In this document: in pieces, positions 1-5,967 of the stretch
Numbering within the stretch: position 1 is the first letter of the stretch
How the letters are laid out: each line of letters opens with the position of its first letter
IMG/VR virus record: IMGVR_UViG_3300010368_000009
Coordinates: 37,447 to 101,446 of that record
Direction: 5' to 3' (one strand)
Origin: a virus
Length of the DNA stretch: 64,000 nt
Translations under genes and position numbers: made by a program
Notes under the pieces: model-generated
What the model was told of the DNA's origin: nothing
The model's database searches: none
The model's input: only the letters and a program-made list of their open reading frames with translations

Positions 1-63
1 GATATTTTGGTAATTGGCGATGCTGGTATCTTATATCCCATTAAAGATGATATAAATTCATAA
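1..63 (+). CDS. 3' end of a gene cut by the window edge
   Basis: The first 20 codons are open in frame 1 and end with TAA at 61-63, giving a tail that finishes in LYPIKDDINS. The next gene starts 8 bases later on the same strand. The fragment is too short to assign to a family. Confidence 0.55.
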   Translation, partial: DILVIGDAGILYPIKDDINS

Positions 64-71
64 ATAAACCC

Positions 72-458
72 ATGAATGTTCAATCTTTACAATACCGATT
101 TCTTAAAGTCGATGAATTCAAAAAGCGCGATTTACCATTGCCTCGATTTTATGATGGTGTTCATGATCATCATAATAATGAAACCTTTGGTGAATTTATT
201 TGTATTACCCCTGACTTTGATTGGGATCATAAGGTTTCAAAAGAGATATATGGTGTCATCACTTATGGAATATATAATAATGAAGAAACCATTATTAAGA
301 TGATAGAAACCAATGAGATATATCGTGGTCTTGGTATTGCTGCTGAGATGGTCAGTCAGCTTTCATTGAGACATAAGACTAAAATTGTAATGAGTCACAC
401 GACTGAAGATGGTGCCAAGTTGGTAGATTTTCTGAATGCAAATGGTTTTGAATTATAA
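72..458 (+). CDS. GNAT-like acetyltransferase (putative), 128 aa
   Basis: This small acidic protein has one recognisable feature. Near residues 82-90 it reads EIYRGLGIAAEM, which fits the R/Q-x-x-G-x-G/A acetyl-CoA pyrophosphate loop (motif A) of GNAT N-acetyltransferases. A strand (EIYGVITYGIYNN) lies before it and a helix after it, as in that fold. The length suits a minimal GNAT domain. No clear Shine-Dalgarno sequence precedes the ATG. A CATAAATA box at 59-66 sits very close to the start and may be coincidental. The substrate cannot be predicted. The family call rests on one motif and is tentative. Confidence 0.6.
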   Translation: MNVQSLQYRFLKVDEFKKRDLPLPRFYDGVHDHHNNETFGEFICITPDFDWDHKVSKEIYGVITYGIYNNEETIIKMIETNEIYRGLGIAAEMVSQLSLRHKTKIVMSHTTEDGAKLVDFLNANGFEL

Positions 459-487
459 TTGACAAGCTTCAATTATTAATCTATAAG
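459..487 (+). promoter_or_regulatory. Sigma-70-type promoter for tRNA-Ser
   Basis: TTGACA at 459-464 and TATAAG at 482-487 are separated by 17 bases. The -10 box sits in the longer motif CTATAAGTA that recurs in front of other tRNA and early-type genes here. The tRNA begins 9 bases downstream. Confidence 0.75.
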
Positions 488-496
488 TACAGTATT

Positions 497-588
497 GGAT
501 GGGTGACCGAGAGGCTTAAGGTGCTCGCCTGCTAAGTGAGTGAGCGATGAAAATTGTTCCGAGGGTTCGAATCCCTCCCCATCCGCCA
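497..588 (+). tRNA. tRNA-Ser(GCT)
   Basis: The acceptor strands GGATGGG (497-503) and CCCATCC (578-584) pair fully and are followed by G and an encoded CCA. The anticodon stem CTCGC/GTGAG encloses loop CTGCTAA with anticodon GCT. The long variable arm between the anticodon and T arms makes it a class II tRNA, as expected for serine. The T loop is TTCGAAT. Confidence 0.92.
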
Positions 589-607
589 AGCTTCACGAGT
601 TCCCTTC

Positions 608-793
608 ATGAAAAAACCACAAAAAGATGAGCCGGGTAGATATAAAGTCTATTCGTGTCCTTGTTGTGAAACATGTCGCTTTGATTTGAAATTCAATAGA
701 TGTGTTCAAGGTGGTCCATACAAAGGTTATGTCAATGTCGGAGAAACCAGTGATCATTTGGTGGAAACCGGGGATGCGGTCATCAACGATTGA
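608..793 (+). CDS. Small Cys-rich protein, 61 aa, possible zinc ribbon
   Basis: Starting at ATG 608, the protein carries CPCCETCRFD followed by an NRC, so four cysteines are close enough together to bind zinc. The rest is polar with no membrane segment. It lies just downstream of tRNA-Ser and may share its transcript. There is no strong ribosome binding site, and an upstream open frame that runs into the tRNA is ignored. The function is unknown. Confidence 0.5.
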   Translation: MKKPQKDEPGRYKVYSCPCCETCRFDLKFNRCVQGGPYKGYVNVGETSDHLVETGDAVIND

Positions 794-1059
794 TAATAAG
801 GTAAAACACAGTCGTATATTTGATCGACCAATTCATCTTTATATTCATATTGATGTCCATGCTGGTATAAGTCAGAGTCGTATATTTGATATTATCCCTA
901 GTCGGTGTGGGTATACGTGTGACGTGATTTTAATATATCATGGTGGGTTCGACCTCGTATTAAAAAACCGCTATTCTCCCCCTGAAGGATTACAGATTTT
1001 CAAACGATCAATGGTTCGTGGTAATTTTATAAAGCTTCCTACCAGTTTCAAGATAAAAT
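794..1059. other. Gap with an in-phase 15-bp direct repeat
   Basis: The 15-mer AGTCGTATATTTGAT occurs at 810-824 and again at 876-890, 66 bases (22 codons) apart. A frame open from 702 to 1061 reads through both copies as SRIFD, but it overlaps the preceding gene and has no ribosome binding site. A small gene or a decayed gene is possible; coding is not established. Confidence 0.3.
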
Positions 1060-1089
1060 AAAACCCGCTGGATTGCTCCAACGGGTTTT
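1060..1089 (-). terminator. Intrinsic terminator of the ro gene
   Basis: AAAACCCG (1060-1067) pairs with CGGGTTTT (1082-1089), and the stem continues inward with one mismatch around a 4-base loop. On the minus strand the stem is followed by TTTTATTTTATC. It lies 22 bases after the stop of the Ro-like gene. Confidence 0.8.
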
Positions 1090-1110
1090 ATCTTTGTGGT
1101 GGTTCAGTAG

Positions 1111-2742
1111 TTACCGAACGAATTCAGCCATTACCGATGGTGCGTTAGCATCAAATCCAACGATGTCGAGCATGCCCGGATCGTCTGGGTTAGCAATAGT
1201 GAACTCCGTTGCAGTCATACCAACAACAACCAGCTTTGCGTTGATGCCGGTCTTCTTGCGATAGTCACGAAGTGCTTCATGTGGATGAATGCCACCAGCC
1301 CATGTTTCATTATCCGTGTAGATAACAAAGACATCAACTTCAATACCATTATCCATTGCATAAAGCATTGGTGCTGCGCAATCGGTTCCACCGAATGGAA
1401 GACCACTGACCTTGCTAATCACGCCACTAAGCGTTGACGCCCGGCCAAAGTTTAGTGGCGTGACACCACGATCACCTACCGAAGACGATCCACGACCCCA
1501 ACCACCACGTGAAGGACTCGTGAAAGAAACAGTATGAGTAACCGGTTCTGTCTTCATTGTGATGAGAGCCATTGCAGCTGAAGCATCACGTGCAGTCAGA
1601 TTGGTATTCATAATGTTTTCCCAACCCATTGAGCCGGAAACATCAAGTGCAAGCAGATGACGCTTTCCAGTAGGAACAACATTCTTGAAGGCCAACATAA
1701 ATGCTTCTTCAAGAGCGGACGTAATGTTTCCATTAACATTCCATGTGTTATTACCACGGAAACCCTTACCACTTTCGTAAGTCTTCAGAGCAAGAAGCAC
1801 CGCCATTGGGTGGATACGTGACTTATGGATCAAATTTTGGTCCGTAAGACGACGCACTGCTTCTTGTTCAAACTCGGACATTGGCTTGAATAGATTGATC
1901 TTATCCGAAGACATATTTCCGAGATTACGGATCATAGCGGTCATTGGCATCTTATCAAAAAGAGCTTCCCAAACCTTTGGTTCGTTCAACATTTCCGTTG
2001 GAAGTGCTTCACGAGGCAGGTTAGCGTTCTTGATCAGATCAATCGTTTCCTTCACTGTTGCTGTCTTCACCATTTCGTATGCAGTGATGATAGCAGGCAG
2101 GTTAGCGGCATCTACTGGACGCCCGGACAGCCAACGGAAGAGCGAGTTACGCTCTGTGTCGTCTGTCTTAGGGTGTGCCAGACGAAGCAGGTCAAGGTGT
2201 GTCCAACCTTCGCGTTGACGATACTTCGTTGTCTGATAGGCAAGATCATCAACCGTTTGGTTGATATACCAATTACCGACAGCACGACGAAGCGCTGGAC
2301 CCCAACCACGGAACTGTTCTATGAATTCCGCGAACTGGAACAGGTGTGTACCGATACGAGCAACACGAGGCAGAGCCGCAAGAGCGTATGCAGCAACCTT
2401 TGGGTTAGCTGGATCACAAGCCATTGCGAGTGCAAACAGAGCTGCATCGTTACGATATGCACGACCGTTAACAGAAACGTCAACAATAAGATCGACTGCA
2501 CGGAAACCATTTTCAGCGATTGCCGTCTTCATGGAGTCTGCATTGCTAAGCGTGAGTTCACGAGCGGATGCATAATATGATGGTGCATCCGATCCAAGAA
2601 TCAGGAATCGTTCAAGACGACCGAAGCTATCCAGCGTGAACGAATATCCGCCCGCGTTGTTTTCCGCCTGCTTAGGGGAAGCTGCTTCTGTTTGTGGGGT
2701 TTGTCGGTTACGAGTTCCGACATTCTTATATGCAGTTGCCAT
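1111..2742 (-). CDS. rsr: Ro60/Rsr-like TROVE-domain RNA-binding protein, 543 aa
   Basis: The protein has an N-terminal TROVE domain (roughly residues 25-345), a ring of helical repeats that binds Y RNAs and the 3' ends of misfolded RNAs. It is followed by a von Willebrand A domain with a MIDAS motif, DVSGSM, at about residues 367-372, and a second acidic loop (GGTDCAAP). This is the full Ro60 architecture at its usual length of about 540 residues. The start at 2742 (MATAYKN) is preferred because GAAGGA precedes it; an upstream in-frame ATG would add 25 residues without a ribosome binding site. The upstream region on the same strand holds five Y-RNA-like elements, so protein and RNA partners appear to share one transcript. 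Bacterial Ro with Y RNA is known to remodel RNA decay, for example by tethering to PNPase; a role in phage infection is inference. Confidence 0.93.
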   Translation of the reverse strand: MATAYKNVGTRNRQTPQTEAASPKQAENNAGGYSFTLDSFGRLERFLILGSDAPSYYASARELTLSNADSMKTAIAENGFRAVDLIVDVSVNGRAYRNDAALFALAMACDPANPKVAAYALAALPRVARIGTHLFQFAEFIEQFRGWGPALRRAVGNWYINQTVDDLAYQTTKYRQREGWTHLDLLRLAHPKTDDTERNSLFRWLSGRPVDAANLPAIITAYEMVKTATVKETIDLIKNANLPREALPTEMLNEPKVWEALFDKMPMTAMIRNLGNMSSDKINLFKPMSEFEQEAVRRLTDQNLIHKSRIHPMAVLLALKTYESGKGFRGNNTWNVNGNITSALEEAFMLAFKNVVPTGKRHLLALDVSGSMGWENIMNTNLTARDASAAMALITMKTEPVTHTVSFTSPSRGGWGRGSSSVGDRGVTPLNFGRASTLSGVISKVSGLPFGGTDCAAPMLYAMDNGIEVDVFVIYTDNETWAGGIHPHEALRDYRKKTGINAKLVVVGMTATEFTIANPDDPGMLDIVGFDANAPSVMAEFVR

Positions 2743-2806
2743 AATATTATTTCCTTCTCTCTTATACTTTCTCTTTAATAAGACAATATAAGACGAAGCG
2801 GATATC

Positions 2807-2889
2807 TTAACGAGCAAATGAGTTGCAGTGGATATGGTTTGTCAAAGTATGAGTCTGATTATGATAATCCATTACATCCGGCACGTTAA
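2807..2889 (-). ncRNA. Y-RNA-like element Y1 (closest to ro)
   Basis: The outer stem TTAACG (2807-2812) pairs with CGTTAA (2884-2889). Inside it, read on the minus strand, is the shared core GTGCCGGATG on the 5' side and CATTTGCTC on the 3' side, forming GC/GC and ATG/CAT pairs around a CGG/TT internal loop. A second helix TGGAT/ATCCA (2829-2833, 2867-2871) closes a large loop without a tRNA-like module. It lies 65 bases upstream of the ro start. Confidence 0.7.
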
Positions 2890-2900
2890 TATTACTATAT

Positions 2901-3060
2901 TACTAATATGGCTTTGTGAGCAAATGTATAGAAAATAGGGTTTAAGCGCTCTACCGCTGAGCTACCAAGCCGCGAACGACCTGAGTTGGATTCGAACCAA
3001 CGACCTCTCCATTACAAGTGGATAACCTATTTTCATCCGGCTCACAAAGCCATTTTAGTA
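2901..3060 (-). ncRNA. Y-RNA-like element Y2 with permuted Thr-like tRNA module
   Basis: The ends form a stem of 20 pairs in 21 positions (2901-2921 with 3040-3060). On the minus strand the core GCCGGATG/CATTTGC follows, then helix GAAAATAGG/CCTATTTTC. The interior is a tRNA in the wrong order: first a Thr-like 3' half with loop CTTGTAA, AGGTC variable region and T arm GTTGG-TTCGAAT-CCAAC, then an acceptor strand TCAGGTCG, a TTCG tetraloop, the other acceptor strand CGGCTTGG, and a D arm GCTC-AGCGGTA-GAGC. All eight acceptor pairs form if wobbles are allowed. This is the architecture known for bacterial YrlA RNAs, where the acceptor stem is capped and the RNA enters and leaves through the anticodon arm. 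Confidence 0.82.
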
Positions 3061-3203
3061 AGACGAGTAAATGAAATGACAAAGGGATAATATACAGTTG
3101 CGTCTACCAATTCCGCCACTCCCCGTTAGATTGGTCGGGGAGACAGGACTTGAACCTGTAATACTCACTGTTCCTTAGATAACCCTAAATCTCCGACACG
3201 TCT
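3061..3203 (-). ncRNA. Y-RNA-like element Y3 with permuted Leu-like tRNA module
   Basis: The outer stem TAAGACG/CGTCTTA pairs 3059-3065 with 3199-3205. The core differs from the other copies as GTGTCGG/TTTACTC, a paired C-G to U-A change that keeps the helix. On the minus strand, T arm ACAGG-TTCAAGT-CCTGT comes first, then acceptor strand CTCCCCG, the bases ACCAATCTAA, the perfectly matching strand CGGGGAG, and a D arm TGGCGGAATTGGTAGACGC that is typical of tRNA-Leu. Anticodon-stem strands ACTGT and ACAGT sit at opposite ends of the module, so the opening is in the anticodon loop. The retained ACCA after the acceptor strand looks like an encoded discriminator plus CCA. Confidence 0.82.
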
Positions 3204-3236
3204 TAAATCATTTCCTTCTTTGTTCAGTCGTTAGTA

Positions 3237-3305
3237 GTTACGAGCAAATTGTTGAAAATGGGGGTTCATCAACAAAAGATAACCCACTCTCATCCGGCAC
3301 GTAAC
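3237..3305 (-). ncRNA. Short Y-RNA-like element Y4
   Basis: Outer stem GTTACG (3237-3242) pairs with CGTAAC (3300-3305). The minus strand then shows GTGCCGGATG and CAATTTGCTC as in the other copies, and a second helix built from TGGGTTATC and GATGAACCCCCA. It has the Ro-binding-type stem without a tRNA-like module. Confidence 0.72.
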
Positions 3306-3314
3306 CGCTTTAGT

Positions 3315-3382
3315 ACTGCGAGCAAATTGTTTGAAATGGGGGTTCATCGTTGCAAGATAACCCACTTCATCCGGCCCGCAGT
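3315..3382 (-). ncRNA. Short Y-RNA-like element Y5 (promoter-proximal)
   Basis: Outer stem ACTGCG (3315-3320) pairs with CGCAGT (3377-3382). The interior is nearly identical to Y4 (GGGTTATC, GATGAACCCCCA, CAATTTGCTC on the minus strand), so Y4 and Y5 look like a recent duplication. Confidence 0.72.
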
Positions 3383-3401
3383 CTTATTGCGATGTGGATA
3401 T

Positions 3402-3429
3402 ACTTAAGGGTAATAATTCGGGGTGTCAA
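3402..3429 (-). promoter_or_regulatory. Putative promoter of the Y RNA-ro operon
   Basis: On the minus strand TTGACA (3424-3429) is followed after 16 bases by TTAAGT (3402-3407), part of CTTAAGTAT, which resembles the CTATAAGTA box seen elsewhere in the window. Transcription would start about 10-15 bases before Y5 and run through Y5, Y4, Y3, Y2, Y1 and ro. Confidence 0.6.
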
Positions 3430-3466
3430 ACGGTTTTATGATTTTTCTGCATTTTTCTCTTTTTTG

Positions 3467-3494
3467 TTGCACATGGAGTGAAACGTGCTATAAG
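3467..3494 (+). promoter_or_regulatory. Promoter for tRNA-Met
   Basis: TTGCAC (3467-3472) and TATAAG (3489-3494) are 16 bases apart, with the -10 in CTATAAGTA. The tRNA starts 8 bases later. It diverges from the Y RNA-ro promoter. Confidence 0.65.
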
Positions 3495-3502
3495 TATTAT
3501 CT

Positions 3503-3579
3503 TGCGGGTTAGAGAAGTTGGTCATCTCGTTAGACTCATAATCTGAAAACCGGTGGTTCGAGTCCACCACCCGCTCCCA
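3503..3579 (+). tRNA. tRNA-Met(CAT) or tRNA-Ile2
   Basis: Acceptor strands TGCGGGT and ACCCGCT pair at six of seven positions, with a T-T mismatch at 1-72. The D stem is GAGA/TCTC, the anticodon loop is CTCATAA (CAT) in stem TTAGA/TCTGA, and the T arm is GGTGG-TTCGAGT-CCACC. The anticodon stem lacks the three G-C pairs of initiators, so it is an elongator or, if modified to lysidine, an isoleucine tRNA. The end appears as CCA. Confidence 0.85.
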
Positions 3580-3598
3580 GTTTTACGTAGGAATAATT

Positions 3599-3763
3599 AT
3601 GAACAGAAAAGTAGAATTATTCCCAACGATTCATATCACCGAAGAAACTGTAGCTGACTTGAAAGAAATATATGATTTCGATGTCACGGCACCCATTGTT
3701 ATTCCATGGGGTGATGGAGACACGATTACTATAACACTGAAAGTTGTCACTGAGAATACTTGA
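3599..3763 (+). CDS. Small protein of unknown function, 54 aa
   Basis: ATG at 3599 follows AGGA at good spacing and the frame runs to TGA at 3761-3763. The protein is short and acidic (MNRKVELFPTIHITEE at the start, then a beta-rich WGDGDTITITLKV). It lies 20 bases after tRNA-Met and its stop overlaps the next promoter-like TTGACA. No family is recognised. Confidence 0.65.
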   Translation: MNRKVELFPTIHITEETVADLKEIYDFDVTAPIVIPWGDGDTITITLKVVTENT

Positions 3764-3788
3764 CATATAGTTGTAGACCTATTAGAGT
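3760..3788 (+). promoter_or_regulatory. Weak promoter candidate
   Basis: TTGACA at 3760-3765 is followed by TAGAGT at 17 bases (3783-3788) or TATTAG at 14 bases (3780-3785). The -10 is poor, but the position before the 87-residue gene fits. Confidence 0.4.
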
Positions 3789-3815
3789 GATAGCATAATC
3801 ACTTAGGGAACTACT

Positions 3816-4079
3816 ATGTCTAGCAATCCTTTTGAATTTGTGAAGTTTTCAACCAATTATATGGTGCCCCTGACAAATGAACAACGGCGGGTGCTGTTCC
3901 AACGGGGTGATCGGTTTCATAATAACAACTCGCCAGATGCAGACATTATGGCCATCGAGGGCGTCGAAGAGTTCCGTCTTCAGTGTTTGGTCTATGTTGT
4001 GGAAATCAATGTCAATCATGATACACCCGAAACACATTTGGCCGTTTCTAACATGATACGCAAACATCTGGCCGCTTGA
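3816..4079 (+). CDS. Hypothetical protein, 87 aa
   Basis: ATG at 3816 is preceded by AGGGA, a usable ribosome binding site. The protein is soluble and mixed in charge, with a basic stretch NEQRRVLFQRGDRF and a C-terminal helix ending IRKHLAA. No known domain is recognised. It begins a run of small plus-strand genes up to 5355. Confidence 0.65.
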   Translation: MSSNPFEFVKFSTNYMVPLTNEQRRVLFQRGDRFHNNNSPDADIMAIEGVEEFRLQCLVYVVEINVNHDTPETHLAVSNMIRKHLAA

Positions 4080-4090
4080 TAAATACCTTC

Positions 4091-4192
4091 ATGATATATG
4101 TAATAATTATTGGTTGTATTGTTGCCGTGATTGTGTTACCACTAGCACATTATGTGGTGTTCGGTAAAAATCCACTGGACAAATTTATATAA
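4091..4192 (+). CDS. Single-span membrane peptide, 33 aa
   Basis: ATG 4091 opens a 33-codon frame. Residues 2-24 are almost all I, V, G, A and L, giving one membrane segment, then a short polar tail GKNPLDKFI. A GATAAATA box lies at 4078-4085. There is no clear Shine-Dalgarno sequence, so the call depends on the coherent hydrophobic profile. Phages commonly encode such peptides; the function is unknown. Confidence 0.5.
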   Translation: MIYVIIIGCIVAVIVLPLAHYVVFGKNPLDKFI

Positions 4193-4204
4193 AGAACCAG
4201 TACG

Positions 4205-4951
4205 ATGAAAATTGTTTCGAAATTCCAAGACTACTATGATTGTGGTCTGGCATACGGTGTTGACGAAAATATCGTTTATACTCGTACCGAACATGTTGAA
4301 CGTATCAAGATGGTGAATGGTTCGAACACACGCGAGGTCCGGCTTCGTGATAATCGCCCAACTCGCTATGGTATTAATAGTCCCAGCTGGTATCGATTAC
4401 AACCGAATTATCTTCACTTCTGTGGTATGGTGTATCCATTCTATCGTCTTTTCAAATCTGAAAAGATCGGTCGTGACCGTAAGACTGGCGAGGATGTGAT
4501 ACGAGAGTGGACTGAATATTATTGGGATAATGAATCAGTATCGAAGGAATATTCAGTTAGCCGTGAAAAAAGTCGGCATGCATACAATCCCGGTGAGCCA
4601 TTCGATATGGCCAATGAATGGAATGTAATTATCGATGATGAATTGAATCAACGATATCAGTCACCCATTGTTGTTGAAGTTTTTGGTACAATCGAACAAC
4701 GCCAAGCTTTTAGACCAATATATCATGATGTTAGTGAAGTTAATCATATCATCAACCCGTGTCTGAAAGATTATGGGTTCGGTAATCTAATCGATCCATA
4801 TACCGCCTTCCAAGAAATCAGTATGTATCTTGGTATGTTGCAGAACCCGGAAGATAAAGACTTGGACCCGACTGCAACCGATGTCGAAAAAATCAACCAA
4901 CATGGAATGGACCCAGTTTATGGCTTCAGAAAACCACCAGTTTCAAAATGA
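4205..4951 (+). CDS. Conserved-looking phage protein of unknown function, 248 aa
   Basis: This is the longest gene of the local cluster. The protein is rich in aromatic residues and charged loops (for example SWYRLQPNYLHFCGMVYPFY) and has no membrane segment or obvious catalytic motif. It starts 12 bases after the preceding small gene and its 3' end overlaps the next gene by 32 bases, which suggests translational coupling. The domain is not recognised. Confidence 0.7.
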   Translation: MKIVSKFQDYYDCGLAYGVDENIVYTRTEHVERIKMVNGSNTREVRLRDNRPTRYGINSPSWYRLQPNYLHFCGMVYPFYRLFKSEKIGRDRKTGEDVIREWTEYYWDNESVSKEYSVSREKSRHAYNPGEPFDMANEWNVIIDDELNQRYQSPIVVEVFGTIEQRQAFRPIYHDVSEVNHIINPCLKDYGFGNLIDPYTAFQEISMYLGMLQNPEDKDLDPTATDVEKINQHGMDPVYGFRKPPVSK

Positions 4952-5162
4952 TATTGGCACAGCCACTGAAGAATTTCGATCTATGGTCGAAAAGTGGTAT
5001 CGAGATATTATCATTCCTGCTGTAGCAGCAGATCAACCGAGAAATAATTGTCGGATCGTGGTCATGTTGATTCGCGATGATGAGAAAGATGCCGAACGAG
5101 GCGTTATTATGGATCGTATTAAAATCATGGAAAATATGGAAATAGGAGCTGGACATGAATAA
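4920..5162 (+). CDS. Hypothetical protein, 80 aa
   Basis: The likely start is ATG 4920 (MASENHQFQND); in-frame ATGs at 4902 and 4983 are alternatives and none has a good ribosome binding site. The product is mostly helical and charged (EEFRSMVEKWYRDI, RDDEKDAERG). It overlaps the genes on both sides. The function is unknown. Confidence 0.55.
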   Translation: MASENHQFQNDIGTATEEFRSMVEKWYRDIIIPAVAADQPRNNCRIVVMLIRDDEKDAERGVIMDRIKIMENMEIGAGHE

Positions 5163-5355
5163 ATCGGATTATAATAAAACTGTCGTGTATAGTGTGGCGA
5201 TTATCGGTGTCATTATTGTTCTATCGGGTTTTACTGTGTCCGATATAATGCGAAATAAAGCTATGAGTGAAGTGGGAATTGCCGGTATGGAATTACAACA
5301 GGCGTGTGTGGAACATGATATTCCGCTGGCCGAATGTCGAGTGCGTATCAGATAA
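5155..5355 (+). CDS. Small membrane-anchored protein, 66 aa
   Basis: ATG 5155 follows AGGAG at ideal spacing inside the end of the previous gene. Residues 10-28 (VVYSVAIIGVIIVLSGF) form one membrane span. The remaining 35 residues would lie on one side and contain two cysteines (QQACVEHD, AECRVR). It could be an anchored or spanin-like small protein, but no lipobox is present and no partner is seen, so the function is open. Confidence 0.65.
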   Translation: MNKSDYNKTVVYSVAIIGVIIVLSGFTVSDIMRNKAMSEVGIAGMELQQACVEHDIPLAECRVRIR

Positions 5356-5403
5356 CGTTGATTCGTTCCCGGTGTGCCATCCATAGTGTTCCCAAAACGT
5401 TGT

Positions 5404-5436
5404 ATCCAACCCAACCAGTAGCCGGTTGGGATGGAT
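5404..5436. terminator. Hairpin between convergent genes
   Basis: ATCCA-A-CCCAACC pairs with GGTTGGG-A-TGGAT around a short loop, giving 12 pairs with one A-A mismatch. No good T run follows on either strand. The position between the plus-strand stop at 5355 and the minus-strand stop at 5439 argues for a bidirectional terminator. Confidence 0.6.
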
Positions 5437-5438
5437 AA

Positions 5439-5855
5439 TCAGTCAACATCGATTTGTTCCATTGCGTCAAAGATTTTATCTGTCCAGTATATATCATATT
5501 TCTTTAACGTTTTCAATAGATGAAAACATTTTGCTGCTAATAACTCTCGGTCTTTTAAATTATATGCTCTATAACAAGCACATGAAGCTGCAATGATTCT
5601 GGAAGTATAAAGATACGCATTACCATCGAAATTCCAATTGGTAAGACATTTCTTTAAGACGGTGAACTTATCATCATTGGTTTCGGCAAAATCAGTTTCA
5701 CACGCGATTCGTAATCCACAATCCAATATAACGCTGCATAGAAATTCAATTCGATACATTGGTGCACCGAGAATCACCCGTTTGATTTCTGTCTGCGGAT
5801 CAAACATCTCCTTCAGATCATTATCTAATTCATCGGTATCCAAAAAATCTTCCAT
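5439..5855 (-). CDS. Hypothetical protein, 138 aa
   Basis: This is an acidic, helical protein with seven cysteines spread through the chain and no CxxC motif or membrane segment. It is a lone minus-strand gene between the hairpin at 5404-5436 and the divergent promoter of the NAD+ genes. No family is recognised. Confidence 0.65.
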   Translation of the reverse strand: MEDFLDTDELDNDLKEMFDPQTEIKRVILGAPMYRIEFLCSVILDCGLRIACETDFAETNDDKFTVLKKCLTNWNFDGNAYLYTSRIIAASCACYRAYNLKDRELLAAKCFHLLKTLKKYDIYWTDKIFDAMEQIDVD

Positions 5856-5882
5856 GATTAATTTATAGCTGCAAAATTATAA

Positions 5883-5911
5883 TTGACAAGGAAAATCATT
5901 CTGCCTATAAG
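5883..5911 (+). promoter_or_regulatory. Promoter of the NAD+ salvage operon
   Basis: TTGACA (5883-5888) and TATAAG (5906-5911) are separated by exactly 17 bases, again with CTATAAGTA. The nadM-Nudix start is at 5968. Confidence 0.78.
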
Positions 5912-5967
5912 TAATATTAACGAGACACTGCTGAAGGCGTCTTGGCTATAATAACATGGAGTGTGTT

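Noticed and set aside
702-1061. Open frame of 119 codons with an internal SRIFD repeat
   Set aside because: It overlaps the preceding small gene in another frame, has no ribosome binding site and no recognisable fold. I describe the gap instead and leave coding open.
2920-3200. Plus-strand or broken tRNA genes
   Set aside because: The D-arm and T-arm sequences read correctly only on the minus strand, and there the halves are in reversed order within a conserved outer stem. Permuted tRNA-like modules in Y RNAs explain them better than damaged tRNAs.
3810-5360. Lysis cassette (holin/spanin) in the small-gene cluster
   Set aside because: Two small membrane proteins are present, but there is no endolysin, no lipobox and no overlapping spanin pair, so lysis roles cannot be supported.
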